Source: Nocardia bovistercoris
GTDB lineage: Bacteria; Actinomycetota; Actinomycetes; Mycobacteriales; Mycobacteriaceae
Length of the DNA: 64,000 nt
Direction: 5' to 3'
Assembly (NCBI RefSeq): GCF_015674855.1
Contig: NZ_JADMLG010000001.1
Coordinates: forward strand, 238,183 to 302,182
This document shows, one piece after another, positions 31,075-41,902 of the stretch (position 1 is its first letter; each line of letters starts with the position of its first letter). Below the pieces are notes generated by a model that made no database searches, had not been told where the DNA came from, and was given only the letters and a program-made list of their open reading frames with translations. Position numbers and translations under genes: made by a program.

Positions 31075-32376
31075 TTACGGACCTCCCACCGCCATGCCGT
31101 CGCGCGCGGTCACCCGGCCGCGCAACACCGTCGTCGTCACCTTCGCGGGAAACGTCATGTCCTCGAACGGGGTGTTGTTCGAGATGCTGGCGAGGTCGGC
31201 GCCGCGCACCGTCCAGCTCGCCACGGGGTCGACCAGCGTCAGGTTGGCCGGTTCGCCCACCGCGATCGGGCGGCCGTGCTCGTCGAGTCCGACGATTTCC
31301 GCGGGCCGTTCGCTCATCACCCGCGCCAGCCCGCGCCAGTCGAGCAGACCCGGCTCGACCATGGTCGCCACCACGATCGACAGCGCCGTCTCCAGGCCGA
31401 GCATGCCGGGACGCGCGGCGGCGAATTCGCAGCACTTGTCCTGTTCGGCGTGCGGGGCGTGATCGGTGGCGACGCAGTCGACGATGCCTTCGGCCAGCGC
31501 GCGCCGCAACGCGAGCGCATCGGAACTCTCGCGCAGCGGCGGGTTGACCTTGTTGACCGCGTCGTAGGTCTCGAGGCGCGAATCGTCGAGCAGCAGATGG
31601 TGCGGCGTGACCTCGGCGGAGATCGAGATCCCCTGCGATTTCGCCCATCGGAGCAGTTCGACGGTGCCCGCCGTGGAGGCGTGGCAGATGTGTACGCGGG
31701 CGCAGGCGTCACGGGCGAGCAGCGCGTCGCGCGCGACGATGGACTCCTCGGCCGCCCTCGGCCAGCCCGCGAGACCGAGCCGCGCGGCGGTCGGGCCCTC
31801 GTGGGCGACCGAGCCGCGCGTCAGCCGCGGCTCTTCCGCGTGCTGCGCGACGAGTACGCCCAGGGATTCGGCGTATTCGAGGGCGCGGCGCATGATGAGC
31901 GGATCGTGCACGCACTGCCCGTCGTCGGAGAACATGCGCACCGCGCCGACCCCCGCCGCCATCGTGCCCATCTCGGCGAGCTGCTCCCCGGCGAGTCCGA
32001 CGGTGACCGCGCCGACCGGATAGACGTCGACGAGGCCGACTTCCTGTCCACGTCGCCACACGTGATCGGTGACCACGACGGAATCGGCCACCGGATTCGT
32101 ATTGGCCATCGCGAAGACCGCGGTGTATCCGCCCAGAGCCGCCGCCGCGGAACCGGATTCGATGGTCTCGGTGTCCTCGCGACCGGGTTCGCGCAGGTGG
32201 GTGTGCAGGTCGACGAAGCCGGGCAGCAGTATCTGCCCACCCGCCTCGATCACCTCCGCCTCCGGCGCGGCGATCGGACCGGAAGCGATCTCGACGATGA
32301 CGCCGTCGCGCACCAGCACGTCCATCGGATCGCCCTCGCCGTAGAGCCGCGCGCTCCTGATCACCAGATCAGCCAT
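31075..32376 (-). CDS. pyrC: Dihydroorotase
   Basis: A 433-residue zinc amidohydrolase that closes N-carbamoyl-aspartate to dihydroorotate. The metal motif is [17 protein letters not shown]. Other signatures are [29 protein letters not shown] and the catalytic ATDHAPH. The ATG at 32376 has GGGAGG six bases upstream; frames reaching further upstream carry no family sequence. The stop lies next to the Rv1382-like start. This is the class I type of actinobacteria and Gram-positive bacteria. Confidence 0.97.
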   Translation of the reverse strand: MADLVIRSARLYGEGDPMDVLVRDGVIVEIASGPIAAPEAEVIEAGGQILLPGFVDLHTHLREPGREDTETIESGSAAAALGGYTAVFAMANTNPVADSVVVTDHVWRRGQEVGLVDVYPVGAVTVGLAGEQLAEMGTMAAGVGAVRMFSDDGQCVHDPLIMRRALEYAESLGVLVAQHAEEPRLTRGSVAHEGPTAARLGLAGWPRAAEESIVARDALLARDACARVHICHASTAGTVELLRWAKSQGISISAEVTPHHLLLDDSRLETYDAVNKVNPPLRESSDALALRRALAEGIVDCVATDHAPHAEQDKCCEFAAARPGMLGLETALSIVVATMVEPGLLDWRGLARVMSERPAEIVGLDEHGRPIAVGEPANLTLVDPVASWTVRGADLASISNNTPFEDMTFPAKVTTTVLRGRVTARDGMAVGGP

Positions 32377-32424
32377 GCCGCACCTCCCGAACACTCGATC
32401 CACGCACCGCCGACATCCGCCGCG

Positions 32425-34079
<1,655 letters not shown>

Positions 34080-34150
34080 ACAGCGGTCGCTGGACGGCCT
34101 TCACCAGGCATATCGCGATGTGAGCCCGGCCACGCGAGCCGGGGAGGAAA

Positions 34151-35050
34151 TCAGGCGCGACGGACCGCGCGGATCATGCCGATACCGGGTTCCGACGGCG
34201 CGCTCGGTCTGCCGATGGCCTCGACCAGGCCACCCCAGTCCTCGAAGCGGGTATCCCAGCCGAGTCCGGCGAGCAAGTCCTCGACATCCGGGCCGAGTCC
34301 GCCCCGAGCGGGCTCGGCCCGCTCGCCGCGCACCAGCGTGCGCAGTTCGTCGTAGCGGTCGGCCTGCGAGTCGGCGTCGAATCGACCGATATCGAAAACA
34401 CTTCCCGGAGCTGACCATTCGGTCAACCGCTCGACCACGCGCACCGCGGCGGACCGCGACAGGTAGCCGAGCACGCCCTCGTCGACCCACACGGTGGGCA
34501 CTTCGGCGCTGAATCCGTTGGCGACCAACGCCCCCGGCCACTCATCGCGCAGGTCGGCGACCACCGCGTGACGCACGCAGATCGGGATCGCACCCACCGC
34601 GGCCAGCACCGGTTCCTTGAACGCGAACAACTCCGGAAGATCGAGTTCGAACACCGTCACCGTCGACGGCAGCGCCATCCGGTAGGCGCGGGTGTCGAGT
34701 CCGGCGCCGAGGATCACCACCTGCGCGCATCCGCCCGCCACGGCGGCCGCGACACCGTCGTCGACCACCCGGACCGCCATCGTCCTGCCCTCGAAGAACT
34801 TTTCGGCCAGCGCCTCCACCCGGCCCCAGCGTTCGGGTTCGCCGCTCGCGAAGCTTGGCCGCGCCGCGTCGACGAAGGCGCGCGCCAGCGGGTCGTCGTA
34901 GAGACGATCCGCGCGCTCGGACTCCCACATCCTGATGACCGCGACGCCGATCGCCGTCATCGCCACTCCCGCCGTCGGCACTGTCGGCACTGTCGGCACT
35001 GTCGGCACCGACTGCCCCGACGCCGACGCGTTTCGGTTCTCTTCGGACAT
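34151..35050 (-). CDS. SAM-dependent methyltransferase, Ppm1/LCMT-like family
   Basis: A 299-residue class I methyltransferase of the leucine carboxyl methyltransferase-like group that is highly multiplied in mycobacteria and Nocardia. Motif I is QVVILGAGLDTRAYRM, followed by VFELDLPELFAFKE and WVDEGVLGYLSR. The substrate is unknown. Residues 14-26 are the repeat SVPTVPTVPTVPT, encoded by four copies of a 9-bp unit. The ATG at 35050 has a GGGGAG close upstream; ATG codons after the repeat (AMTAIGVAV) could be used instead. It converges with nothing and begins the accessory segment next to pyrR. Confidence 0.88.
   Translation of the reverse strand: MSEENRNASASGQSVPTVPTVPTVPTAGVAMTAIGVAVIRMWESERADRLYDDPLARAFVDAARPSFASGEPERWGRVEALAEKFFEGRTMAVRVVDDGVAAAVAGGCAQVVILGAGLDTRAYRMALPSTVTVFELDLPELFAFKEPVLAAVGAIPICVRHAVVADLRDEWPGALVANGFSAEVPTVWVDEGVLGYLSRSAAVRVVERLTEWSAPGSVFDIGRFDADSQADRYDELRTLVRGERAEPARGGLGPDVEDLLAGLGWDTRFEDWGGLVEAIGRPSAPSEPGIGMIRAVRRA
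34974..35009 (-). repeat. 9-bp microsatellite, four copies
   Basis: GTCGGCACT on the plus strand three times and GTCGGCACC once, encoding Val-Pro-Thr repeats in the methyltransferase N-terminus. Copy number could change without shifting the frame. Confidence 0.9.
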
Positions 35051-35242
35051 CTCCCGCTCCCCTCATGGTGACACCGCAAAATCGGCGCGGCCCCGCCACG
35101 ACTCGCAGCTCAGAACGCCTGCGTGACCGTGGACGCGAGCAACACCACTGCACCGTACGGCGATCGCGCGCACCTTCGGCCAACAAGTGATCCCCGTCAC
35201 TATCGCGACCGTCAACCGCTAGCACATACGTTCGATTCGGTG

Positions 35243-35248
35243 TAGGTT
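35243..35248 (+). promoter_or_regulatory. -10 box for leaderless alkB-like gene
   Basis: TAGGTT followed by seven bases and the ATG at 35256, with no ribosome binding site. Confidence 0.5.
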
Positions 35249-35255
35249 CGGCTTC

Positions 35256-35882
35256 ATGTCGACACCGTGGCAAGGCTCGTTGCTCGACGGGTTCGGTGCC
35301 ATCGAGGTCGGCGCACCGACGGGAATGCGCCGAACCGCCCTCGGCCACGGCGCCTGGGTCGACGTGCTGCCGGGTTGGATATGCGGCGCCGACGCGCTGT
35401 TCGACCAGCTCGCGAACAACGTCACGTGGCAGGCCGAACGCAGACCCATGTACGACCGGGTCGTCGATGTTCCGCGCCTGCTGCGCTTCTACGGCGCGGA
35501 CGAGGACCTGCCCCATCCCGCACTCGACACCGCGCGCGCCGCGCTCAGCGCGCACTACCGCGCCGAACTCGGCGAACCGTTCCGCACCGTCGGACTGTGC
35601 TACTACCGCGACGAACGCGACAGCGTGGCCTGGCACGGCGACACCATCGGGCGCGGCGCGACCGACGACACCATGGTCGCGATAGCCTCCGTCGGCGCGC
35701 CGCGCGCACTGCTGCTTCGTCCGCGCGGCGGCGGTGCGAGCGTCCGATTCCGGGTCGGGCACGGCGATCTGCTGGTGATGGGCGGATCGTGTCAGCGCAC
35801 GTGGGAGCACGCGGTACCGAAATCGCGCAAACCCACCGGCCCGCGCATCAGCATCCAATTCCGGCCGCGCGGCGTGCGTTAG
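35256..35882 (+). CDS. AlkB-like 2-oxoglutarate/Fe(II)-dependent dioxygenase
   Basis: A 208-residue AlkB family protein that should demethylate alkylated nucleic acid bases oxidatively. The iron ligands are His127 and Asp129 (AWHGDT) and His185 (RTWEHAVPK). The 2-oxoglutarate arginine and the family RxxxxxR motif are Arg197 and Arg203 (PRISIQFR). The substrate-side segment is LLRFYGADEDLPHPAL. It resembles the human ALKBH2/3-like proteins seen in actinobacteria more than E. coli AlkB. It is followed by an independently promoted HD hydrolase gene. Confidence 0.92.
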   Translation: MSTPWQGSLLDGFGAIEVGAPTGMRRTALGHGAWVDVLPGWICGADALFDQLANNVTWQAERRPMYDRVVDVPRLLRFYGADEDLPHPALDTARAALSAHYRAELGEPFRTVGLCYYRDERDSVAWHGDTIGRGATDDTMVAIASVGAPRALLLRPRGGGASVRFRVGHGDLLVMGGSCQRTWEHAVPKSRKPTGPRISIQFRPRGVR

Positions 35883-35943
35883 CGGCGGGTGTCCGGCGGG
35901 TGACGAGTCCCGGCGCTCCAGGGCGGCGCGGCGGCGCCACGGA

Positions 35944-35949
35944 TAGATT
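35944..35949 (+). promoter_or_regulatory. -10 box for leaderless HD-domain gene
   Basis: TAGATT, seven bases, then the ATG at 35957. There is no ribosome binding site. Confidence 0.5.
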
Positions 35950-35956
35950 GACGGGT

Positions 35957-36670
35957 ATGAGCAATCCAGGGGCGGGGGTCTTGGCCGTGATGCCGCTGCA
36001 CACCATCAGCGAGGTCTACGGCGAAGACGGACTGCGACAGCGACTACTACTCGAGAGCGCCGAGCTCCCCGAGTCCGAACGGGTCACCGCGGCACTCGAA
36101 CTCGCCGCCGAACTCCATCGCGACGACCGCTACGGCCGCGAACCGTATCTCAGTCACCTACTGCGCGTGGCGATCAGGATCGTCAGCCACTACGAGGTGC
36201 GCGATCCCGACCTCGTGGTGGCCGGACTGCTGCACGACGCGGTCGAGGACCATCCAGAGGAACTCGCCGACGGCCGCGACGGCGATGCGCGCACCGCGGC
36301 GTTGGCCGCGCTCGCCGACCGATTCGGTACGCGGGTCGCCGACATCGTCGCCGCCGTCACCAACCCGACCCCCGATCCCGGCCGCGACAAACACGAGCAG
36401 TACCGCGACCACGTCGCCACCAATCTGGACCGGTCGCCGTTGGCGCGCATCGTCAAACTCTCCGACTTCACCGACAACGGCGTCGGCATCCTCTATGCCA
36501 CCGGACCGGTCATGGCCAAGCTGGCCACCAAGTACCGACCGCTGACCGACGTCTACCGTGATCTGGTCACTCGGCCGGACACGCCGCTGGCCGAGCATGT
36601 CAAACAGCACATCCTCGACCAGTTGGACCGCGCCGACGAACGGTTCGACGCGATCCTGGCCACCGACTGA
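35957..36670 (+). CDS. Stand-alone HD-domain hydrolase, RelA/SpoT hydrolase-like
   Basis: A 237-residue protein with an HD phosphohydrolase domain. The metal-binding set is His67 (YLSHLLRVA), His93-Asp94 in LLHDAVEDHP, and Asp170 in KLSDFTDNG. The HDxxED signature and the order of motifs match the ppGpp hydrolase domain of RelA/SpoT proteins and small alarmone hydrolases, but no synthetase, TGS or ACT domain follows. Substrate is therefore inferred: (p)ppGpp or another nucleotide. Longer frames upstream read through alkB and are rejected; the TAGATT box sets this start. It converges on the tetR gene, six bases away. Confidence 0.85.
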   Translation: MSNPGAGVLAVMPLHTISEVYGEDGLRQRLLLESAELPESERVTAALELAAELHRDDRYGREPYLSHLLRVAIRIVSHYEVRDPDLVVAGLLHDAVEDHPEELADGRDGDARTAALAALADRFGTRVADIVAAVTNPTPDPGRDKHEQYRDHVATNLDRSPLARIVKLSDFTDNGVGILYATGPVMAKLATKYRPLTDVYRDLVTRPDTPLAEHVKQHILDQLDRADERFDAILATD

Positions 36671-36676
36671 GCGAGC

Positions 36677-37261
36677 TCACGGGGAACGCAGCACCGACTC
36701 CACCACCGCCCTGACGCTCGCGCGCAGCCGATCGGCCTCCCCCGCGCGCACCATCCGCGCCACCAACTCGCCACCCAGCGGCGCGAGCAGGACCGCGCCG
36801 ACCGCGTCCGCGTCCAGGTCCGGGCGCACCTCGCGGAGCAGTCCGGCGATGTGGGCGGCCCAGAACGCGTGGAACTCGTCACGTCGGGGATGCGGCGGCA
36901 CCGATTCGTAGGCGACCACCAGTTCGAGATTGTCGATGACGAGATCGGTCATCGCGTCGAAGTAGGCCACCAGGCGCCGTGCCGGGCTCGCACCCGGCCC
37001 CAGCGGGGGCGGACCGGCGGTCACAGCGTTCATCAGGGCGACGGCGGGTTCGGCGATCAGTTCGTGCAGCAGACCCGCCCGACTCCCGAAGCGGTGGAAG
37101 ACGGTGCCCTTGCCGACCCCCGCCGCGACGGCGACCTGTTCCATGGTGACGGCCTGCGCGCCGTGTTCGGCCAGCAGTGCCCTGGTCGCGTCGAGGATGG
37201 CACGCCGATTGCGGGCCGCGTCGGCCCGCTCCCTCGGACGGTCACCGGCCATCGCACCCAC
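36677..37261 (-). CDS. TetR family transcriptional regulator
   Basis: A 194-residue repressor. The helix-turn-helix is at about residues 18-65 (RRAILDATRALLAEHGAQAVTMEQVA, then AAGVGKGTVFHRFGSRAGLLHELI). The C-terminal domain is the variable ligand-binding part. It is divergent from a quinone oxidoreductase gene, and a long inverted repeat lies between the two starts, so it probably controls both. The start may be the GTG at 37261 or the ATG three codons later (MAGDRPRERADAARN). Confidence 0.93.
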   Translation of the reverse strand: MGAMAGDRPRERADAARNRRAILDATRALLAEHGAQAVTMEQVAVAAGVGKGTVFHRFGSRAGLLHELIAEPAVALMNAVTAGPPPLGPGASPARRLVAYFDAMTDLVIDNLELVVAYESVPPHPRRDEFHAFWAAHIAGLLREVRPDLDADAVGAVLLAPLGGELVARMVRAGEADRLRASVRAVVESVLRSP

Positions 37262-37286
37262 TTCCGCGTAGACAAAGTCGACCGGC

Positions 37287-37316
37287 GGTCCATATAGTTA
37301 CGGAAATAACTGGACC
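37287..37316. promoter_or_regulatory. Candidate TetR operator
   Basis: Two nested inverted repeats: GGTCCA (37287) with TGGACC (37311), and AGTTA (37296) with TAACT (37307). The site is AT-rich and centred between the divergent tetR and oxidoreductase starts. Confidence 0.6.
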
Positions 37317-37340
37317 CTCGGTCAACTTATGGAGTTCTCG

Positions 37341-38312
37341 ATGCGTGCAATCGTAATGACAGGCGTGGGCGGCCCCGAAGTTCTGGTAGTCCGCGACGTG
37401 CCACGGCCCGAACCCGACGCGGAGGAACTGGTCATCCGCACCGAGGCCGTTCCGGTGCTCTATCCCGAGACGGCGCTGCGCTCGGGCGCATTCCCCACGC
37501 CGGTCGCACCGCCGTTCGTCTTCGGATATCAGGCGGTCGGCACCGTCGTCGCTACGGGATCGCGAGTGGACGACGCGCTGTACGGACGCCGGGTCGGTGT
37601 GGCCGCCGGATCCGGTGCGTACGCCGACTACGTCGCCGCGCCCGCGGCATCGGCCACCCCGATACCGGACGGACTCGACGCCGCCACCGCCGCCGCGACG
37701 CTCATGAGCGGATCGGTCGCACTCGAACTACTCGACGCCGCCGCGCTCACCGGGACCGAAACCGTCCTCGTCGAAGCCGCCGCTACCGGAGTCGGCGCGG
37801 CGCTGACGCAGTTGGCCGCGGGTCGAGGCGTGCGGGTACTCGCCACCGCGGGCGAGGCCGCCAAGGCCGAACGTGCGCGGACGCTCGGCGCCGAGCATGT
37901 CTTCGACCACCGCGACCCACACTGGGTCGACCGACTGCGCGACGAGCTCGGACCGGCGAGCGTGGACGTGGTCTTCGACTCCATCGGCGGCGAAAGCGCC
38001 GCAGCCATGCTCGAGGTCCTCACACCATTGACCGGACGCCTACTCGGCTACGGATTCCTTTCCGGCGCACCGGCATCGGTGACCGCGGCGGATCTGATCG
38101 CGCGCGGACTGACCTTCGTCGGCTGCGCGGGACCGCACTGGCTCGACCAGGTCGCAGGCCGCCGCGCGGACGCGCTGGAGCTGGCTGCGGCAGGCTCCCT
38201 TGACTGCCTCGTCGAGTCGGTCCTGCCACTCGAACAAGCCGCCGAGGCCCACCGCCTCGTCGAAGCACGGACACCGCTGGGCAAGATCATCCTGCGCCCG
38301 CGGACCAGCTGA
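37341..38312 (+). CDS. Zinc-less quinone oxidoreductase-like MDR protein
   Basis: A 323-residue medium-chain dehydrogenase/reductase of the NADPH:quinone oxidoreductase type. The N-terminal GroES-like part contains MTGVGGPEVLVVRDVP and FGYQAVGTVVATGS. The NADPH site is VLVEAAATGVGAALTQLAAGRG, a variant of the usual AaaGGVG motif. The zinc-binding cysteines of alcohol dehydrogenases are absent. The ATG at 37341 is preferred over one four codons earlier because GGAG lies six bases before it. Likely substrate-induced through the divergent TetR regulator. Confidence 0.92.
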   Translation: MRAIVMTGVGGPEVLVVRDVPRPEPDAEELVIRTEAVPVLYPETALRSGAFPTPVAPPFVFGYQAVGTVVATGSRVDDALYGRRVGVAAGSGAYADYVAAPAASATPIPDGLDAATAAATLMSGSVALELLDAAALTGTETVLVEAAATGVGAALTQLAAGRGVRVLATAGEAAKAERARTLGAEHVFDHRDPHWVDRLRDELGPASVDVVFDSIGGESAAAMLEVLTPLTGRLLGYGFLSGAPASVTAADLIARGLTFVGCAGPHWLDQVAGRRADALELAAAGSLDCLVESVLPLEQAAEAHRLVEARTPLGKIILRPRTS

Positions 38313-38352
38313 GCGATGCCGAGCCGCGTAGGTGGAGCGCCGCCGCTCGACA

Positions 38353-38366
38353 CCGTCGTTCGACGG
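38353..38366. terminator. Weak hairpin between converging genes
   Basis: CCGTCG, TT, CGACGG: a 6-bp palindrome between the oxidoreductase stop and the stop of the converging DUF4334 gene. There is no T-run, so the assignment is tentative. Confidence 0.25.
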
Positions 38367-38393
38367 ATGTCGGACGAAAACCAATACCGACGG

Positions 38394-38948
38394 TCAGCGG
38401 CACAGTACGAAGAAATACGGCTCGCGCAGGCCGCGCATGTCCATGACGCCGAACAGCGTGTCGGCGTCGACGCGGCGGAAGTGGTCGATGATCGGCAGGT
38501 GGTCGTAAACCATGGCGGCGCTGACCACGCCTCGGTACTCGATGGACCGCAACCGCGCCGCCGGGCGCGTGGTGCGCAGCGCGGCGCCGAGATATCGCAA
38601 CGACTTGCGTGCGGCGCGCATGCCGGACAACGGCACCTTGCCGGTGAGCGAGAGCGGAACGCGGCGCGGATCGACCGCGAAGATCTTGCCCGTCGTGTCG
38701 GAGAACAGCAGTGGGTGCACCGTCTCGGCGTCGTCGAACTGCTTGCCGTACCAGCCCGACGCGCCGAGGACGCCGTCGAACGGATGTCCGGTGTCGATCT
38801 CGGATCCGCGCCAGCGCCCGGTCACGATCTCGGGAACGTCGGCGGCGGGCAGCCGGTCGAACAGCGCCAACGCGCGATCCGGCGTGCAACCCGAATTCTG
38901 GAACCCGGCCAGTTCCGCCGCCGCCGAGACGACTTCGTCGGTTGTCAT
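38394..38948 (-). CDS. GXWXG / DUF4334 domain protein
   Basis: A 184-residue protein with the GXWXG motif (VTGRWRGSEIDTGHPF) in the first half and a DUF4334-type second half (DPRRVPLSLTGKVPL, SAAMVYDHLPIIDHFRR, DMRGLREPYFFVL). The family is small, cytoplasmic and of unknown function. The start ATG has AGGAG seven bases upstream. Frames that extend upstream have no homologous character. It is transcribed separately from nusB. Confidence 0.85.
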   Translation of the reverse strand: MTTDEVVSAAAELAGFQNSGCTPDRALALFDRLPAADVPEIVTGRWRGSEIDTGHPFDGVLGASGWYGKQFDDAETVHPLLFSDTTGKIFAVDPRRVPLSLTGKVPLSGMRAARKSLRYLGAALRTTRPAARLRSIEYRGVVSAAMVYDHLPIIDHFRRVDADTLFGVMDMRGLREPYFFVLCR

Positions 38949-39074
38949 TCCCGCACTCCTCACATGTGATGCGACACACCCTTTACCTCGAGCGGGCTCG
39001 AGGTTCGAGGATATGAAGCGCTCCCGCCGGATTCCGTACACCCCCGGCGGGAGCCTCCGGCCGCTGAGACGGCC

Positions 39075-39341
39075 TCAGGGCGAGACGGTGATCTCCCACT
39101 CGTACACGGTCAACTCCGAGGAGCCGGTGAGATGCACCGGATCGCGGGAGACCAGCGCCCGGGCGGCTTCGAGGCTCTCGGCGAAGATCACATACGCCCC
39201 ACCGCTGCCGTCGTTGAACTTGCCGCTTTCGCACAGCCGCCCTTCCTCCAGCAATTCCTGGAGGAAGATCCGGTGCGGTTCGATCACGGCGGCGTCGAAC
39301 GCGGGCGTGCGCATCGCCATGACCAGGTACTTGGCGCTCAC
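39075..39341 (-). CDS. YciI family protein
   Basis: An 88-residue protein of the YciI/dimeric alpha-beta barrel fold ([61 protein letters not shown]). The conserved His in EPHRIF matches the family active-site His; the reaction is unknown. The GTG overlaps the nusB stop (GTGA), so it is translated with nusB. A longer frame starting at 39533 reads through nusB in another frame and is rejected. Confidence 0.85.
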   Translation of the reverse strand: MSAKYLVMAMRTPAFDAAVIEPHRIFLQELLEEGRLCESGKFNDGSGGAYVIFAESLEAARALVSRDPVHLTGSSELTVYEWEITVSP

Positions 39342-39856
39342 GATCGCGGATCGGGTCGGGGTGCCCTCGTCGCCGCGGCGGCCGCGCGCACCTGCGGGGC
39401 GACCAAGACGACCTGACCGAGTACGCCGTTGACGAACGACGGGGAATCGTCGGTGGACAACTCCTTGGCCAGCTCGACCGCCTCGTCCACCGCGACGACC
39501 GGCGGAACATCGGTGGCGTGGAACAACTCCCACACCGCGATGCGCAGAATCGCTCGGTCGACCGCGGGCAGCCGCGACAGCGCCCAGTCCTGCAGATAGG
39601 ACTCGATCGTGCCGTCCACCCGGTCCAGGTCGTCGGCGACGCCCTCGACCAGGGTGTGGGTGTAGGCGTGCACCGGCGCGACCGACTGGTCGTGACCGGC
39701 GAGCTCGACCCGCTCGGCGAGCAGATCGGCTACGTCGACATCCCTGGCTTCCGCCTCGAAGAGCAGGTCGACAGCTCGGCGCCTGGCCTTGTGACGGGCG
39801 CCGAGCTTCTTGAACGTGGATTTCCTGTCCACCGGCTGTTCGGCCACGGTCGCCAT
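39338..39856 (-). CDS. nusB: Transcription antitermination factor NusB
   Basis: A 172-residue all-helical RNA-binding protein that acts with NusE (S10) on boxA of rRNA leaders. Motifs: [20 protein letters not shown] at the N-terminus and [54 protein letters not shown] at the C-terminal half. It follows efp by 25 bases. The last 20 residues ([16 protein letters not shown]) are a low-complexity tail. In Streptomyces nusB stands one gene away from pyrR; here about 5 kb of accessory genes lies between them. Confidence 0.95.
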   Translation of the reverse strand: MATVAEQPVDRKSTFKKLGARHKARRRAVDLLFEAEARDVDVADLLAERVELAGHDQSVAPVHAYTHTLVEGVADDLDRVDGTIESYLQDWALSRLPAVDRAILRIAVWELFHATDVPPVVAVDEAVELAKELSTDDSPSFVNGVLGQVVLVAPQVRAAAAATRAPRPDPRS

Positions 39857-39881
39857 TATCCCCTGCTCGTCGCGACGGCGA

Positions 39882-40445
39882 TCAAGCGTTGACCCGGCCG
39901 AGGTAGCTGCCGTCGCGCGAGTCGATACGCAGCTTGTCACCGGTGTTGATGAACAGCGGCACCTGGACCTCGGCGCCGGTCTCCAGGGTGGCGGGTTTGG
40001 TGCCGCCGGTGGAGCGATCACCCTGCAGGCCGATGTCGGTGTGCTCGACCACGAGTTCGATGGAGACCGGCAGTTCGACGAACAGCGGGGCGCCCTCGTG
40101 CACCGCTACCTGGACCGGCATGTTCTCCAGCAGGAAGCGCGCGCCGTCGCCGATGGTGCCCTCGCCGATGCCGATCTGGTCGAAGGTCTCGCCGTCCATG
40201 AAGATGTAGTCGCTGCCGTCGTGGTACAGGTAGGTCATATCGCGGCGGTCGACGGTCGCGGTCTCCACCTTGACGCCCGCGTTGAAGGTCTTGTCGACGA
40301 CCTTGCCGGACACCACATTCTTCAGCTTGGTCCGCACGAAGGCGGGGCCCTTGCCCGGCTTGACGTGCTGGAATTCGGTGATCTGCTGGAGCTGACCGTC
40401 GATTTTCAGCACTAGGCCGTTCTTGAAGTCGCTGGTGTCCGCCAC
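39882..40445 (-). CDS. efp: Translation elongation factor P
   Basis: A 187-residue three-domain factor that relieves ribosome stalling at proline runs. Domain I has [17 protein letters not shown], with Lys32 at the tip that enters the peptidyl-transferase centre. Domains II and III follow ([41 protein letters not shown]). No EpmA or EarP-type modification gene is seen nearby. It begins at a GTG and lies between pepQ and nusB, the conserved actinobacterial order. Confidence 0.97.
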   Translation of the reverse strand: MADTSDFKNGLVLKIDGQLQQITEFQHVKPGKGPAFVRTKLKNVVSGKVVDKTFNAGVKVETATVDRRDMTYLYHDGSDYIFMDGETFDQIGIGEGTIGDGARFLLENMPVQVAVHEGAPLFVELPVSIELVVEHTDIGLQGDRSTGGTKPATLETGAEVQVPLFINTGDKLRIDSRDGSYLGRVNA

Positions 40446-40512
40446 TGTCCTCGGATCTCCTTGGTCGTAAAACTTCGTTGTCTTCGCGTTGCGCCGGGTT
40501 CGGCGATCGACG

Positions 40513-41670
40513 TCATTCGACGACGATCAGGTCTTTGTCGGTGTGGGTGAGAAGTTCCGGGCCCCCTTCGCGCACCACCAGCGTGTCCTCGATCCTGACC
40601 CCGCCGCGGCCGGGAAAGTACACACCAGGTTCGACGGTCACCGCCACACCAGTCAGGAGTGTACCGGTTCCGGATTTGGCGATTCCGGGCGCTTCGTGGA
40701 TCTGCAATCCGACGCCGTGGCCGAGTCCGTGCACGAACAGCGCTCCGTGCCCGGCCGCCTCGATCACCGATCGCGCCGCCGCGTCGACGTCGGCGGTCTT
40801 CGCGCCCGGCCGTAGCGCCTTGCAGCCCGCTCGCTGCGATTCGGCGACCAGCGCGTAGACCTCACGCTGCCATTGCGCGGGCGGGCCGAGCACGAGGGTA
40901 CGGGTCATGTCGGAGTGGTAACCGCCGACCACCGCGCCGAAATCGAGCTTCACGAAATCGCCCGCGACCAGCACCGCGTCGGTAGGGCGGTGATGCGGCA
41001 CGGCGGAATTCGCGCCCGCCGCCACGATCGTCTCGAACGAGATCGCCTCCGCGCCGTGTTCGAACATCGCCCATTCGAGGTCGCGCGCCACCTGCCGCTC
41101 GGTGCGGCCCGGTCGCAAGGCGCCGCGTTCCAGCAGCGCCGCGAGTCCGGCGTCGCCCGCCGCGCAGGCCAAGCGCAGCCGCTCGATCTCGTAGGCGTCC
41201 TTGACCGTGCGCAACTGCTCGACCAGACCGGGCGTGGCCACGAAGTCCAATCCGGTGCGCTGATCGACGAAACCGCGGTGCTGATCGACGGTGACGACGT
41301 GGCTCTCGTAGCCGACGCGGCCGAGCTTCCACTCACCCGCCAGCTCCAGGATCCGGCGAGCGGGCGCCTTCGAGATCTCGGCGCACAGATCGGGTACCTG
41401 GTCGGCGATCTGGCTGCGGTAACGGCCGTCGGTGCCGATCACGGAACGCTCTTCGACCTCGCGCATATCCCAGGAGTGCACGAGCAGCGCGGCGTTGGAG
41501 CCGGTGAATCCGGTCAGGTATCGGATGTTCACCCGATCGGTGACGAGCAGGGCATCGACCTCGTTCTCCACCAGCAGACCGCGCAACGCGCCGCGACGCG
41601 CCGCGTGGTCGGGTCGACGATTGTCGAGGCCATGCTCGTCGGGGCCGCGGCTCGCATGATCAGCAGACAT
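40513..41670 (-). CDS. pepQ: Xaa-Pro dipeptidase/aminopeptidase (M24)
   Basis: A 385-residue metallopeptidase cleaving peptides with proline at the second position. The creatinase-like N-domain spans residues 20-155. The pita-bread domain holds all five metal ligands: [30 protein letters not shown] and VRIEDTLVV. The ATG at 41670 has a TAACTT box six bases upstream, so it is probably leaderless. It heads pepQ-efp-nusB. The N-terminal 25 residues are polar and variable. Confidence 0.94.
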   Translation of the reverse strand: MSADHASRGPDEHGLDNRRPDHAARRGALRGLLVENEVDALLVTDRVNIRYLTGFTGSNAALLVHSWDMREVEERSVIGTDGRYRSQIADQVPDLCAEISKAPARRILELAGEWKLGRVGYESHVVTVDQHRGFVDQRTGLDFVATPGLVEQLRTVKDAYEIERLRLACAAGDAGLAALLERGALRPGRTERQVARDLEWAMFEHGAEAISFETIVAAGANSAVPHHRPTDAVLVAGDFVKLDFGAVVGGYHSDMTRTLVLGPPAQWQREVYALVAESQRAGCKALRPGAKTADVDAAARSVIEAAGHGALFVHGLGHGVGLQIHEAPGIAKSGTGTLLTGVAVTVEPGVYFPGRGGVRIEDTLVVREGGPELLTHTDKDLIVVE

Positions 41671-41676
41671 GGATCC

Positions 41677-41682
41677 AAGTTA
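41677..41682 (-). promoter_or_regulatory. -10 box for leaderless pepQ
   Basis: TAACTT, six bases (GGATCC), then the ATG at 41670 on the minus strand. Confidence 0.5.
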
Positions 41683-41902
41683 CCGCTCCGCCACCGCTCG
41701 GGAAATCCATCCTCGGCCACGATCACGACCGGCACGCATGACCGGCGTGAACGCTCGGCCGCCGGTCACGGCGGTGTTGCCCACTCCGGACCCACGCTGA
41801 ATCCCCTTGGTGCGGAACAGCGGATATCCACATCTGGTCGATCCATCCACATTCGCGCCGCGACCGGGCCCGGAGCCGCGATGCGGGGTGAGGCTGGACG
41901 GC

